Assembly (NCBI GenBank): GCA_001512915.1
Contig: LFTC01000021.1
Span: forward strand, 2,493-52,684
Origin: Clostridiales bacterium DTU083
Lineage (GTDB): Bacteria > Bacillota > Clostridia > Caldicoprobacterales > DTU083
Length of the DNA: 50,192 bases
Direction of reading: 5' to 3'
Of the stretch, positions 36,475-45,285 are shown one piece after another; positions within the stretch are counted from its first letter, which is position 1, and each line of letters begins with the position of its first letter. Both the position numbers and the translations under genes were made by a program. The notes under the pieces are model-generated. The model was not told where the DNA came from. It saw only the letters and a list, made by a program, of their open reading frames with translations, and ran no database searches.

Positions 36475-37419
36475 TCAGGCTCGTATTTCTCTTCTCATGA
36501 AAAATATATAAGATAGTGCAAAGCAAATCATATTTAAGGCAATCAGACTCACCAGATGGGGCCAAATCAGCAGTACGCTCTGGAAAAAAGGCAAAGCTCC
36601 GGGTATCGCACCTATAAGTCTGTCGACTGTAATAATGCTGACTGTTCTGACGCCAGGATTAAGCAGACATATAGTTGCTTCACTAAACAGGGTTGCAGGT
36701 GATATACGATTAATCATCAGCTCCAGGTTGCTGTTTCTCAATTGCATTTCTATGGATGATGTTTCGTCTACAGGAAATAGTGCATCTGATATTACACCTG
36801 CCAATAGCCCGACAAATATCGATAGAAACAGCCAGGCAGCAATACAAGCAAGAGCAGATGTAGCTGACTGCTTAAATAATAATGAGAATAGCTGTGATAA
36901 TGCAAGCCAAATTGACATATAAAAGATGGTTACTACAAAAAATGACAATAGTCTTAAAATTTCTTCAACCGTCGGAGGAATACCTATCATTATTATACCT
37001 ATAGCTCCTACAGCAATACCTAAGGAAAGCACCATAATAGAAATTACTGTAATTCCTGCTAAAAATTTGCCGTTAATGACATTATCTCTGTGTATAGGTT
37101 GAGCAAGCAGACGGCTCATTGTTCCCCTGTTAAGCTCCCCGTTTATGGAGTCAAATCCGATGGCAAGGCCTACTAAGGGCCCCAATAAGGAAATAAAAGA
37201 TATAAATGAAGGTATGGAATTACCAGAAGCGGTAAAAAGCCTCAAAAATACAAACTCATTTCCTTCCTGAGCAACAGCTTCCCTTATGCCGCTGGCTGCA
37301 GCATAAATACTGGCCAGTCCTGTAACTGTAATAAGTATCAAAAGTATTACAAATCTTTTGCTTCTTAAGTGATCAGCCAGTTCTTTTCTATACAGAACCA
37401 ATAGACTGCTATTAGTCAT
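36475..37419 (-). CDS. ABC-2 type transporter permease
   Basis: A six-helix ABC-2 permease of about 314 residues. It opens with a cytoplasmic N-terminus (YRKELADHLRSKRFVILLIL) followed by hydrophobic segments. GELNRGTMSRLLAQPIHRDN matches the cytoplasmic loop typical of NosY/ABC-2 exporters, which couples to the ATPase. I chose ATG 37419 (GGAGTG just upstream) rather than the open frame from 37461, which would overlap the ATPase gene by 38 bp. It is partnered with the ATPase directly upstream. Substrate unknown; the neighbourhood suggests an envelope function. Confidence 0.88.
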   Translation of the reverse strand: MTNSSLLVLYRKELADHLRSKRFVILLILITVTGLASIYAAASGIREAVAQEGNEFVFLRLFTASGNSIPSFISFISLLGPLVGLAIGFDSINGELNRGTMSRLLAQPIHRDNVINGKFLAGITVISIMVLSLGIAVGAIGIIMIGIPPTVEEILRLLSFFVVTIFYMSIWLALSQLFSLLFKQSATSALACIAAWLFLSIFVGLLAGVISDALFPVDETSSIEMQLRNSNLELMINRISPATLFSEATICLLNPGVRTVSIITVDRLIGAIPGALPFFQSVLLIWPHLVSLIALNMICFALSYIFFMRREIRA

Positions 37420-37423
37420 TGGA

Positions 37424-38368
37424 TCACTCCTCTCTGGCAAAATAACGGCTGTAGATATCATCTAAATCTCTTCCTGTTTGTTTAAGGAACAAAACCTTAT
37501 AATCATTGTCGCTTAGAAGTCTGAGAAGAGGTTTTCTGATATCGTCTATTGATTCAATAATAATCTGTTCATGATCTACAATTTTAATCTTTATGTCTTC
37601 TCTTATTGATTTTATCAGAGATACCAGCTTGTCGTCCACCGGCTCTATATTCAGTTCGAGAGTTAATGGCTTGCCTTTAAATACCTGCTCACCAAGAGTA
37701 TGAATAGGTCCCTCAGCTATCAGATGTCCCTTTACAAATATGCCTACACGATCGCAAATTTTTTGTATCTGATATAGCTGATGAGAGGAAATTAATACAG
37801 TTCTTTTGTCTTCTCTGGCAAGGTCAGCAATTAGATTCAGCATTTCATTGATGCCGGCAGGATCAAGCCCTATCGTGGGTTCGTCCAATATTATTACTTT
37901 CGGATCCTTCATTAAAGTGTCAGCTATTCCCAAACGCTGCTTCATTCCTTTGGAATATGTGCCGACTCTTTTATCGCCTACATCAGAAAGTTTTACGCGT
38001 TCCAGAAGAGAATCAATCCTTGATTCAATCTCCTCTTCACTCAAACCGTTCAGCCGGCCTGTAAATCTGAGATTCTCTCTTGCTGTCATATCCTCATAAA
38101 ATCCAACATTGTCGGGCAGATACCCTACCATTCTTTTTATATATATGGGTTCTTTAGTTGTATTGTGCCCGTCAATCGTAGCAAAGCCTGAAGTTGGTTC
38201 TGTTAGTCCAAGAAGCATCAGAATGGTTGTAGTTTTGCCTGCCCCGTTAGGACCTAACAGACCAAATATCTCACCTTCATAAATTTCAAGGTTGAGATTA
38301 TCGACAGCCGTCAGATCTTCATATTTTTTTGTTAATTCTTTGGTCTTAATCATTACATTTCTGCTCAT
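37424..38368 (-). CDS. ABC transporter ATP-binding protein
   Basis: An ATPase of about 314 residues in the CcmA/NatA-like family. Walker A is LLGPNGAGKTT, the signature motif YSKGMKQRLGIA, Walker B KVIILDEPTIGLDP, and the switch His is in ISSHQ. The C-terminal 80 residues form a regulatory domain. ATG 38368 has GGGAGACG as ribosome binding site; the longer frame from 38452 lies within the upstream gene. It begins 2 bp after the NEW3 protein stop and ends 4 bp before the permease start, so the three are one transcriptional unit. Confidence 0.93.
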   Translation of the reverse strand: MSRNVMIKTKELTKKYEDLTAVDNLNLEIYEGEIFGLLGPNGAGKTTTILMLLGLTEPTSGFATIDGHNTTKEPIYIKRMVGYLPDNVGFYEDMTARENLRFTGRLNGLSEEEIESRIDSLLERVKLSDVGDKRVGTYSKGMKQRLGIADTLMKDPKVIILDEPTIGLDPAGINEMLNLIADLAREDKRTVLISSHQLYQIQKICDRVGIFVKGHLIAEGPIHTLGEQVFKGKPLTLELNIEPVDDKLVSLIKSIREDIKIKIVDHEQIIIESIDDIRKPLLRLLSDNDYKVLFLKQTGRDLDDIYSRYFAREE

Positions 38369-38370
38369 TT

Positions 38371-39546
38371 TTATCGTCTCCCATACTTTTGAAATACCCA
38401 GTACAGGCCAGCAACAAGCAGAAGAATGACAAGAACGCCCACTATACCCCATAGTGTTGAGGTTTTAACCATTACGCGCAATTCAGCGGAATTTTTCACT
38501 TCCGGAGTTTCGGCTGAAATGGATACTACATAGTCTCCTGCCAGTGCTTTATCCTCAGGTTGTATATAAGCTCTAATGGTTGCTGATTCTCCTGGAGCGA
38601 TAGCATCAATAATATCCTGTTCAAATTCTACGTTCCAGCCGCTCGGCTGTTCAGATTTAAGTTTTATACCTTGAAGTTCTGTGCTTCCTGTATTTTGTAT
38701 CAGGATATCTACCGCTTGCCGTCTGCCCGCAATAGTCTCTGCATTCAGTCTTCCAGAGGGAGTTGTTACTTCCATGCCATAATTACCTGTTATAATAACT
38801 TTAAGCTCTGTTACCAAAGTCTCATTTTTAGACGCCACTGTTACCGGAATTACATATTCACCTGCTGTTACGTTTGCAGGCGGTGTTACTTCAACTTCCA
38901 CTTCTGCTGATTGATTTGCTTCTATTGGAATGCTTGCGATTTGTTTTCTATCACTCTTTGCAATAAAGTTAACCTGCCAGCCTCTTTCAACCTGAGCAGT
39001 CAAACTATAGGTCTGTGCTTCACTCTTATTGTTTTTTATTTCCAGTTCAAAACTGAAACTAGTATCGCTGGAGCCTGTCAATTCAGTATAATTGGCAGTC
39101 AAAGAGCCTTTGTTTTCAATGTCGGATTTTATATCATATTCCATAACCAGGCGATCACTGATTTCTCCTGATACGGCATTTATTATTACTGTATATTTTC
39201 CTTCCTCTACTTCAGCTGGAATCTGAACTGTCAAACTCATTTCCACATCTTCTTCTGCAACATATGCTTTTTCAATAATCCTTCCATCGCCTTCCAGATA
39301 TGCTTCCCAGCCCTGAGGCAAAGATTCAATTTCTAAGTCCACTGTCATGCCCTGATCGGTTTTATTAGACAATATTATGTCTGTTTGAACATTTTCTCCA
39401 GGTTTTGCTGCTATGCTGGGATAAGTAGTATAAATTGTAAGTCCGTCTGCAGCCAGTGCATTATTTGCAGGAATTGAAAATACCAGTAATGATACCATTA
39501 CGAAAGCAATTAATGTTTTTACAAATTTGATATTTTGAGTATGCAT
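38371..39546 (-). CDS. Membrane-anchored NEW3-domain surface protein
   Basis: A 391-residue protein with a signal peptide (LIAFVMVSLLVFSIPANNALA, cleaved after residue 32 or so), around three immunoglobulin-like NEW3-type repeats, and a single C-terminal membrane anchor (IVGVLVILLLVAGLYWVF) ending in basic residues. Each repeat shows the NEW3 pattern of a PG-(E/Q) turn and a later GW (AKPGENVQTDI, LPQGWEAYLEG; SGWNVEFEQDII, IAPGESATIRAY). It has no enzyme motif. It is the first gene of the ABC/ECF operon, preceded by an ECF-type promoter and a GGGGG ribosome binding site. It probably acts as an extracytoplasmic partner of the ABC exporter. Confidence 0.85.
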   Translation of the reverse strand: MHTQNIKFVKTLIAFVMVSLLVFSIPANNALAADGLTIYTTYPSIAAKPGENVQTDIILSNKTDQGMTVDLEIESLPQGWEAYLEGDGRIIEKAYVAEEDVEMSLTVQIPAEVEEGKYTVIINAVSGEISDRLVMEYDIKSDIENKGSLTANYTELTGSSDTSFSFELEIKNNKSEAQTYSLTAQVERGWQVNFIAKSDRKQIASIPIEANQSAEVEVEVTPPANVTAGEYVIPVTVASKNETLVTELKVIITGNYGMEVTTPSGRLNAETIAGRRQAVDILIQNTGSTELQGIKLKSEQPSGWNVEFEQDIIDAIAPGESATIRAYIQPEDKALAGDYVVSISAETPEVKNSAELRVMVKTSTLWGIVGVLVILLLVAGLYWVFQKYGRR

Positions 39547-39584
39547 ATGTGTTTACCCCCTTATTTATTTTAATGTCCATAACT

Positions 39585-39613
39585 TAGACGAATTAAAATT
39601 CATTAAGGTTACA
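39585..39613 (-). promoter_or_regulatory. ECF-type promoter of the NEW3/ABC/sigma operon
   Basis: On the minus strand, TGTAAC (39608-39613), exactly 17 bp, CGTCTA (39585-39590), about 39 bp upstream of the first ATG. The AAC core and CGTC are the hallmarks of ECF promoters (compare B. subtilis sigma-X TGTAAC and sigma-M/V CGTC elements). It heads the operon that encodes an ECF sigma factor, so autoregulation is the natural reading. Confidence 0.65.
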
Positions 39614-39621
39614 AAAAAAAT

Positions 39622-39655
39622 ACAAAAAAACCATAAACCAAAAACATAGTTTATG
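39622..39655 (-). terminator. Weak terminator between the sugar-sensing operon and the NEW3 operon
   Basis: Read leftward, CATAAAC and GTTTATG (39649-39655 and 39632-39638 on the plus strand as GTTTATG/CATAAAC) pair around a 10-base loop and are followed by GTTTTTTT. The stem is AT-rich, so termination would be partial. It ends the operon finishing at 39900. Confidence 0.5.
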
Positions 39656-39899
39656 ATCCTATTTTTGCAATTAAAAATTTATCAAGGATGTGCATATTAT
39701 TTCCATTCCTCATAGGATTCCAGGGATCCTTGATCTAATCCGGTTAAGGCACATTTATTCCATGGATTCTTTCACCATGGTTAAACAGCTTTGATTAGGA
39801 TATGTGTTATGACAGCCATGTGCATTTTCAAGCGGGCAAGAAAAAAGCCATTCTATAGACATATACTAATAAGATTTATTATATCGACAGATTTTGCAT
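39656..39899. other. Noncoding gap with two inverted repeats
   Basis: No convincing gene. It holds ATCAAGGAT (39681-39689) with its complement ATCCTTGAT (39726-39734), and two copies of the self-complementary hexamer CCATGG (39760-39765 and 39775-39780). These lie downstream of the last gene of the sensing operon and could be untranslated-region structure or regulator sites. I see no T-run next to them. Confidence 0.4.
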
Positions 39900-41213
39900 T
39901 TACTGTTTTAAATACTGATTTATTCTTCTTTCAAGTATTCTTAGAGAGCTTTCAACATTCTTGTCATACTGTATAATTTCTTGAATTCCAGCATTTGCTA
40001 TAGTGACAGCTTCATTGTATTTGAGAATTTTAGGAGCAACAGCTCCTTCCTCTATTACCCTACTGAGCAGTAAATTGTCTATTACTTTTTCGCTCTCGTC
40101 CATTCCTTCCCGCAATATGCTTTCAGCCATCTGGGATCTGGTAACATTCTTTATTACAGAAGCTCCTTGGGAATATCTGAAGATGTCCATTTGTATATCT
40201 TCATCGTATGTCAATAATTTTAAGAATTCCCAGGCCAATTCTCTATGGACAGTTTTACTGCTTATACCCATCAAAAGAGTATTTACCTCAGATATATTAC
40301 CTCCGCTTTTGCCAGCAGGAAAAGTTATGCAATCCCATTGGAAATTCAAATATTTTTTCATTCTATAAGGATATGCCTTGTAAGTTCTGTATTCCGCAAA
40401 TGAAAGAGGCATGAAGACTACATTGCCTGTATCAAAATCCTCCTGAGTCACAGTTTGTTCCCTATTCAACAAATGTATGTCTTTCATAAACTTAACAGCT
40501 TCAACAACTTTTGGATCGGTTAGATCAATTTTCATATTATTCTCATCAAACAGATTTGCCCCATTTGTCCTTGCTGCATCCATCCAGCAGTAATTATATA
40601 TCCCAAATTGATCTAAAATACCGTCGTCATCAAAATCCTTTGTAACTTTTTCGCATATCTCATAAAGATCATCCCAGGTCCAACCGCTGTCAGGAATGCT
40701 TATTCCTTCTTTTTGTAAGAGGGTTTTATTCACAAACATTAAAGTCGGAACCGTTTCATAGGGAAGTGCATACTGCGTGCCTTGATACTCACCCGATAAT
40801 AGAGCTGTTTGAAAATATGCATTAGTATTAAATTCCGCATCTTTATTGATTAATTCCTCAAGATTCATCAGTATGCCCAGGGAGGCAAATTCATTAAAAT
40901 CATCGGATAGTATCATAAACACATCAGGGGTTTCACCCAGGAGCACTTTTTTGGCGAGCCATTCTGAATAAGCATCTTTCCTGATGCCGCTGGAATAATG
41001 TATTCTAACATTTTTATATTTTTTTTCAAAGCGTTCAATTGCTTTATCAATGATAATATAACTGTCAGCGTTTGCTACATCCCAATTGCTGCCTGCAAAC
41101 ATCCCAAATTCAAGTACTATCGTATTAGACTCTTTTACCATAGAAAAAGCATGAGTTGACAAAATTGCAATAAGAATAATTACCATCATGATTATATATC
41201 TTTTCTTATTCAT
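39900..41213 (-). CDS. Family-1 extracellular solute-binding protein without cognate permeases
   Basis: A 437-residue binding protein of the MalE/UgpB type: hydrophobic N-terminus (YIIMMVIILIAILSTHAFS), then ERFEKKYKNVRIHY, LGETPDVFMILSDDFNEFA, GTQYALPYETVPTLMFVNK and the WTWDDLYE block near 190. There is no lipobox cysteine, so it is secreted or stays tethered by the uncleaved signal segment. No permease of this family is encoded nearby. It overlaps the response regulator gene by 8 bp and ends the operon. A sensory or accessory role with the two-component system is inferred. Confidence 0.88.
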   Translation of the reverse strand: MNKKRYIIMMVIILIAILSTHAFSMVKESNTIVLEFGMFAGSNWDVANADSYIIIDKAIERFEKKYKNVRIHYSSGIRKDAYSEWLAKKVLLGETPDVFMILSDDFNEFASLGILMNLEELINKDAEFNTNAYFQTALLSGEYQGTQYALPYETVPTLMFVNKTLLQKEGISIPDSGWTWDDLYEICEKVTKDFDDDGILDQFGIYNYCWMDAARTNGANLFDENNMKIDLTDPKVVEAVKFMKDIHLLNREQTVTQEDFDTGNVVFMPLSFAEYRTYKAYPYRMKKYLNFQWDCITFPAGKSGGNISEVNTLLMGISSKTVHRELAWEFLKLLTYDEDIQMDIFRYSQGASVIKNVTRSQMAESILREGMDESEKVIDNLLLSRVIEEGAVAPKILKYNEAVTIANAGIQEIIQYDKNVESSLRILERRINQYLKQ

Positions 41214-41886
41214 TGCCCATCTCCAGTCTTCCCTTGCCTATCCCGGACTGCACCGCCCAAATAGCCAATTGTGTTCTGTCTCTTAAGTTTAATTTGCCTA
41301 GAATGACACTTAAATAATTCCTGACCGTTCCTTCCGAGAAGTTCAGCACTTCAGCAATTTCCTTGTTTGATAATCCATATCCTACCTGCTCAATAATCTT
41401 CTGTTCAGTTCTTGTTAGCTGTTCCACCTGTTCTTTTCCTACTTCAATAACAAAATTGCTTCGTGCCATCTGTGAAAACAGTTTTACTACTTTGGTTGCT
41501 ATATCAGGATTGATCATCGCTTTTCCGCTGTAAACTGTGTTTATGGCTTGTACCAATTCTTCCACCGATGCACCTTTAAGCAAATAGCCACTGGCACCAT
41601 ATTTCAAAGCATTATAAACGTATTCATCATCATCAAAAGTAGTCAATATCAAAACCTTTATGTCAGGATATTTTTCTTTTATTAACTTGGTGCATTGTAC
41701 GCCATCCATTTTTGGCATGCGAATATCCATAAGGATTACATCAGGCCGGTTTTTTTTTACACTTTCAAGTACAGCAAGCCCGTCAGGAACCACATCAGTT
41801 ACCTCAATATTGTTTTGATTATTCAATATAATTTTTAAGCTGGCACGAATCAGTTCCTGATCATCAGCTATAAGTACTTTTATCAT
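41206..41886 (-). CDS. NarL/LuxR-type response regulator
   Basis: A 226-residue two-component regulator. The receiver domain has the acidic pair Asp8/Asp9, phosphorylation site Asp54 (VILMDIRMP), Thr82/83 and Lys104. The C-terminal LuxR-type helix-turn-helix contains LTRTEQKIIEQVGYGLSNKE and EGTVRNYLSVILGKL. ATG 41886 has GGAG 8 bp upstream and is preferred to a GTG three codons earlier. It overlaps the histidine kinase end by 23 bp and the downstream binding-protein gene by 8 bp. Its partner is the adjacent kinase; its target is probably the sugar operon itself. Confidence 0.93.
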   Translation of the reverse strand: MIKVLIADDQELIRASLKIILNNQNNIEVTDVVPDGLAVLESVKKNRPDVILMDIRMPKMDGVQCTKLIKEKYPDIKVLILTTFDDDEYVYNALKYGASGYLLKGASVEELVQAINTVYSGKAMINPDIATKVVKLFSQMARSNFVIEVGKEQVEQLTRTEQKIIEQVGYGLSNKEIAEVLNFSEGTVRNYLSVILGKLNLRDRTQLAIWAVQSGIGKGRLEMGNE

Positions 41887-43204
41887 ACTCTTCACTCCAT
41901 CTGATAGGTATCCTTGCTATGACCGTAAAGCCATCCGTTCCATCAAATTCGACAGTACCATTAAGCATTCTAACTCTTTCCTTTATATGCCTTAAACCAA
42001 AACCTTGGTTTATTTCCTTGCAACCGCTTCCATTATCTCTGACGGTAAGTATGATACCCTCTTCATCACCTTTTATATTAACCCATATTTGCTTTGCATC
42101 TCCATGCCTGATGGCATTAGTAATGCTTTCCTGTATTATTCTATAAATAGCATCCTCTTCATCTGCTGCAAAATTCAAATTATCAACATATGAACTAAAA
42201 TAAATACGTGTATTAGTCATGGATTCAGTTTCCATAATCATCTGATGAATAGCTGATTTTAAGTTAAGCCTCTCAAGAGCATCCGGTCTTAGCTTATTAA
42301 CTGAACGCCTTACCTCCTTTATACCATCCCTGGTAACCTTAGCTATTATTTCTAATTGCTTTTTTGTCTCTTCAGGAGACTTATCCAACATGGTTATGCA
42401 TGCGTCTATTCCTGCTGATATGCCGGTGAGGGTATGGCCTATAGTATCATGAATCTCCCTTGCAAGACGATTTCGCTCCTTGGTTTCACCCATTTTCTCA
42501 GTAATAATGGAATACTCTTTAAGTTGTTCATTCGCTTTTCGCAAATCCTCATTCGCTTTTTGCAGCTTTTTGTAAAGACTGTTTACTTCATCAATGGTTC
42601 CTCTCTGATTCTGTATAACATTTATGCAGTAAATAATAAACATTATTACGTTTATTGATACTATAAGATTAAAAAAACCCAGTAAATACTGTTGAGTTAC
42701 GGAATCATAAAAGCCGATGTAATCATTTATTGAATATAGCCTGTAATTAATGGAAATGAAATCATAATCTGCAATAAGAATGCTCATAACTGCAATTATC
42801 ATAAGAAGATATCTGCCTACAGTGCCTTTTGTATAAGTAATTATATTAGCTATAACAAGAAAAAGGATTCCATTGTAATTGAAATCTAAAATAAAAATGA
42901 TAAATATGCTGATAACAAAATCAATAATAAGGGTAAGATAGGCTGCCTTACTGCTGTTAGGATATATAAACTCACGGACTGTGAATGATAAGATCAATAC
43001 AGAAAACAGCAAGGCAGATGATAATATATTGCTTGTAGGCTTTGCGGGTAAGGCTGAAACAGATCTTATAAATTGCCGGGCAATAAAATTATCACATATT
43101 TTTTGTATAGTAAAATAGATGAATACTGTTATAAACATAACAGCAATCAAATTGGTAGCAAGCATTAGAATTTTAAAATAAATAAATCTCCTGCTCTTTT
43201 GCAT
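41864..43204 (-). CDS. NarL-family sensor histidine kinase with six-helix N-terminus
   Basis: A 446-residue kinase. About six membrane segments occupy residues 12-196 with short loops, a coiled coil follows (about 203-235, KANEDLRKANEQLKEY), then a HisKA_3 dimerisation domain with phosphorylated His252 (AREIHDTIGHTL), and a HATPase domain (N-box ITNAIRHGDA, G1 DNGSGC, G2 GFGLRHIKERV). ATG 43204 follows AGGGG; the open frame from 43246 lies in the upstream gene. Since it has no large external domain, it probably reads a ligand through the membrane-anchored binding protein encoded just before it. Confidence 0.92.
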   Translation of the reverse strand: MQKSRRFIYFKILMLATNLIAVMFITVFIYFTIQKICDNFIARQFIRSVSALPAKPTSNILSSALLFSVLILSFTVREFIYPNSSKAAYLTLIIDFVISIFIIFILDFNYNGILFLVIANIITYTKGTVGRYLLMIIAVMSILIADYDFISINYRLYSINDYIGFYDSVTQQYLLGFFNLIVSINVIMFIIYCINVIQNQRGTIDEVNSLYKKLQKANEDLRKANEQLKEYSIITEKMGETKERNRLAREIHDTIGHTLTGISAGIDACITMLDKSPEETKKQLEIIAKVTRDGIKEVRRSVNKLRPDALERLNLKSAIHQMIMETESMTNTRIYFSSYVDNLNFAADEEDAIYRIIQESITNAIRHGDAKQIWVNIKGDEEGIILTVRDNGSGCKEINQGFGLRHIKERVRMLNGTVEFDGTDGFTVIARIPIRWSEEYDKSTYS

Positions 43205-43217
43205 GGAATGCCGTCCC

Positions 43218-44183
43218 CTATTGCCATTCATCAATTTCAAATTCATCCAGGTTGTCTTTTGTTATAAGCGTAACAGGTACAACAATGTCTTTTTCAACTT
43301 TTTCCCCATTTAAATACGCATATGCAACTTCAGCTGATATTTTACCCATATAACTGGGATATTGTGCGCTGGTCCCCTCCAAATATCCTTCCCTTATCAT
43401 CATTTTGCCATCCGGAGATCCGTCTATACCATATATTAATATATCACCTGTCATATGATGAGACTCAATTGCTGCCAAAGCGCCCAGTGCAGTAGGATCA
43501 TTTCCTCCTAATACAACATCAAATTTCAATCCGGATTCAATAATGCTGTTCATTACTTCCATTGCAACTTCCAATTCACCTCGTGCGGCTTCCTGAGCAA
43601 CAATCCTGTAATTGCTGTTTCCTTCTATCGTATCTTTAAAACCCTGAACCCTCTGGGTTATAGAATTGATTATAGGCTGATCCAGAATTACAATGTCGGC
43701 AGAGTCCAGTTTGGACATCATGTCCTGAGCACACTGAACTCCCGCATTGTAATTATCAGAAGCAATGACTGATACTACCAGATCAGTATCATAAACATAT
43801 GTATCTACGTTAAATACAGGAATGTTCGCTTCTTTACAGGCAATCAGAGCAGGCTTGACTCCTTTCCAATCAACTGGATTAATAAAAATTGCCTGTACTC
43901 CCTCTTCTATCATTTCATATATCTGCTGATTCTGTTTATCCTGATATGTTGCTGGATCTCTTGTAATCAAATAGTCACCGTTCGCTTCTACTACTTCTCT
44001 GATTCCCCCATCCAATATATCAAAATAAGGATTGTTCATAGTCATGTAAGTAGCGCCAAATTTCCTGGGGGCTTGCGGTTCAATAGCTTTCTGGTTAAAC
44101 ACAAATATATATATTAAATAAACGATGATAGATACAGCTATCAGGCTGACTATTAATGATCGTTTTATTCCAAGTGCTTTCAT
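43218..44183 (-). CDS. Membrane-anchored sugar-binding protein (RbsB-like), probable sensor subunit
   Basis: A 321-residue periplasmic-binding-protein fold (type I, RbsB family) with an uncleaved-looking membrane anchor at residues 9-29 (LIVSLIAVSIIVYLIYIFVF) and no lipobox cysteine. It is clearly a paralogue of the lipoprotein at 46868: both have NPxFxxL near the start, VLGGNDPTALGALAA or IFGGNDPTALGALAA, the YG(I/V)DGSPD block, and a -(I)-D-x-W-Q C-terminus. It lies 13 bp before the kinase gene. Similar pairs are known (for example XylFII with LytS in Clostridium beijerinckii), supporting a role in ligand sensing rather than transport. Confidence 0.88.
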   Translation of the reverse strand: MKALGIKRSLIVSLIAVSIIVYLIYIFVFNQKAIEPQAPRKFGATYMTMNNPYFDILDGGIREVVEANGDYLITRDPATYQDKQNQQIYEMIEEGVQAIFINPVDWKGVKPALIACKEANIPVFNVDTYVYDTDLVVSVIASDNYNAGVQCAQDMMSKLDSADIVILDQPIINSITQRVQGFKDTIEGNSNYRIVAQEAARGELEVAMEVMNSIIESGLKFDVVLGGNDPTALGALAAIESHHMTGDILIYGIDGSPDGKMMIREGYLEGTSAQYPSYMGKISAEVAYAYLNGEKVEKDIVVPVTLITKDNLDEFEIDEWQ

Positions 44184-44256
44184 TATTCATCTCCAGCATT
44201 TTAAAGAAATGTTAATGCACGTTTACAACAGCTTACTATATTATATCATATCACAT

Positions 44257-45264
44257 CTAATTCTTCATTTCTTTTCGGCCTTGTCTTATATAGTCAATGA
44301 ATACGGCCAAAAGTATAACTATGCCTTTTACAACATATTGCCAGAAAGAGCTGACATTCAATAGATTCAAACCGTTATTCAATACGCCGATAATAAGTCC
44401 GCCGATTATTGTGCCGCCTATTTTGCCATATCCGCCTGCCATACTGGTTCCGCCTACTACTACAGCCGCAATGGCATCCATTTCGGCACCCTCACCTGCA
44501 GTGGGCTGGCCTGAATACATACGTGAAGCCAATACTATTCCTGCCAAACCTGCCATTAATCCTGAATAAGTAAATACAAGAAACTTGACTTTTGACACCT
44601 TAATACCGGAGAACACTGCAGCCACCGGGTTGCCACCAACGGCATATATATGTCTTCCCAGCTTGGATTTATTCATTATTAGCGCGGTTACTATAAGAAC
44701 AGCTACCAGAATGATTACAGGAGTCGGAATAGCCCCGATATAACCTGCTCCTAGAAACTGCCATTCTTTAGTAACTACTCTTACCGGAGAACCGCCGGTA
44801 TAAACATACGCCAGGCCTTTGGCTATATTCATGGTTGCCAGGGTAACAATAAAGGGAGGGATTGTTGTTCTGGATATAATCAAACCGTTAAACATTCCGA
44901 ATAGCAAGCCGGTTATCAACCCTAATATTAGAGCAGCACCTAAAGGAAGGTTGTAACGCACGACACCACCGGCAGCAAGACATCCTGATAAGGCAATAAT
45001 TGAACCTACTGACAAATCTATGCCGCCTAATATAATTACCATGGTCATGCCGCAGGCTAAAAACAAGTTGGTAGAAATCTGCCTTAGCACATTGAAAATA
45101 TTTTTCATTGTAAGGAAGGACGAACTGGTAATGGGGTTTACAGACAATATAAATGATAACACAAAAAGCGCTATTAAAATTCCCAGATTGTCTTTAAACC
45201 ATTGGGTTACTCCATCCCGCATATTATTAATACTGTTTCGATTTCTAAGATCTACTCTGTCCAT
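44257..45264 (-). CDS. rbsC: Ribose-type sugar ABC transporter permease (RbsC family)
   Basis: A 335-residue permease with about nine or ten membrane segments. Family motifs are GMTMVIILGGIDLSVGSI, IVTLATMNIAKGLAYVYTGG, and GGTSMAGGYGKIGGTIIGG near the C-terminus, the usual coupling region for RbsA. A GGAGGAG ribosome binding site precedes the ATG. It lies between the ATPase gene (20 bp upstream) and the sensory genes (73 bp downstream). It would import a monosaccharide (ribose, galactose, xylose or similar) bound by the lipoprotein at 46868. The rbsC symbol denotes family, not proven sugar. Confidence 0.93.
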   Translation of the reverse strand: MDRVDLRNRNSINNMRDGVTQWFKDNLGILIALFVLSFILSVNPITSSSFLTMKNIFNVLRQISTNLFLACGMTMVIILGGIDLSVGSIIALSGCLAAGGVVRYNLPLGAALILGLITGLLFGMFNGLIISRTTIPPFIVTLATMNIAKGLAYVYTGGSPVRVVTKEWQFLGAGYIGAIPTPVIILVAVLIVTALIMNKSKLGRHIYAVGGNPVAAVFSGIKVSKVKFLVFTYSGLMAGLAGIVLASRMYSGQPTAGEGAEMDAIAAVVVGGTSMAGGYGKIGGTIIGGLIIGVLNNGLNLLNVSSFWQYVVKGIVILLAVFIDYIRQGRKEMKN

Positions 45265-45285
45265 GTGAATTCTCCTCCTTCACAA

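Noticed and set aside
39791-39976. Rightward 61-residue frame after the sugar-sensing operon
   Set aside because: No ribosome binding site, runs into the 3' end of the opposite-strand gene, and has no recognisable features.
44208-44225. cre-like catabolite site in the gap between the permease and the sensory binding protein genes
   Set aside because: Only the left half (TGTAAACG) fits; the right half has three mismatches to the usual consensus.
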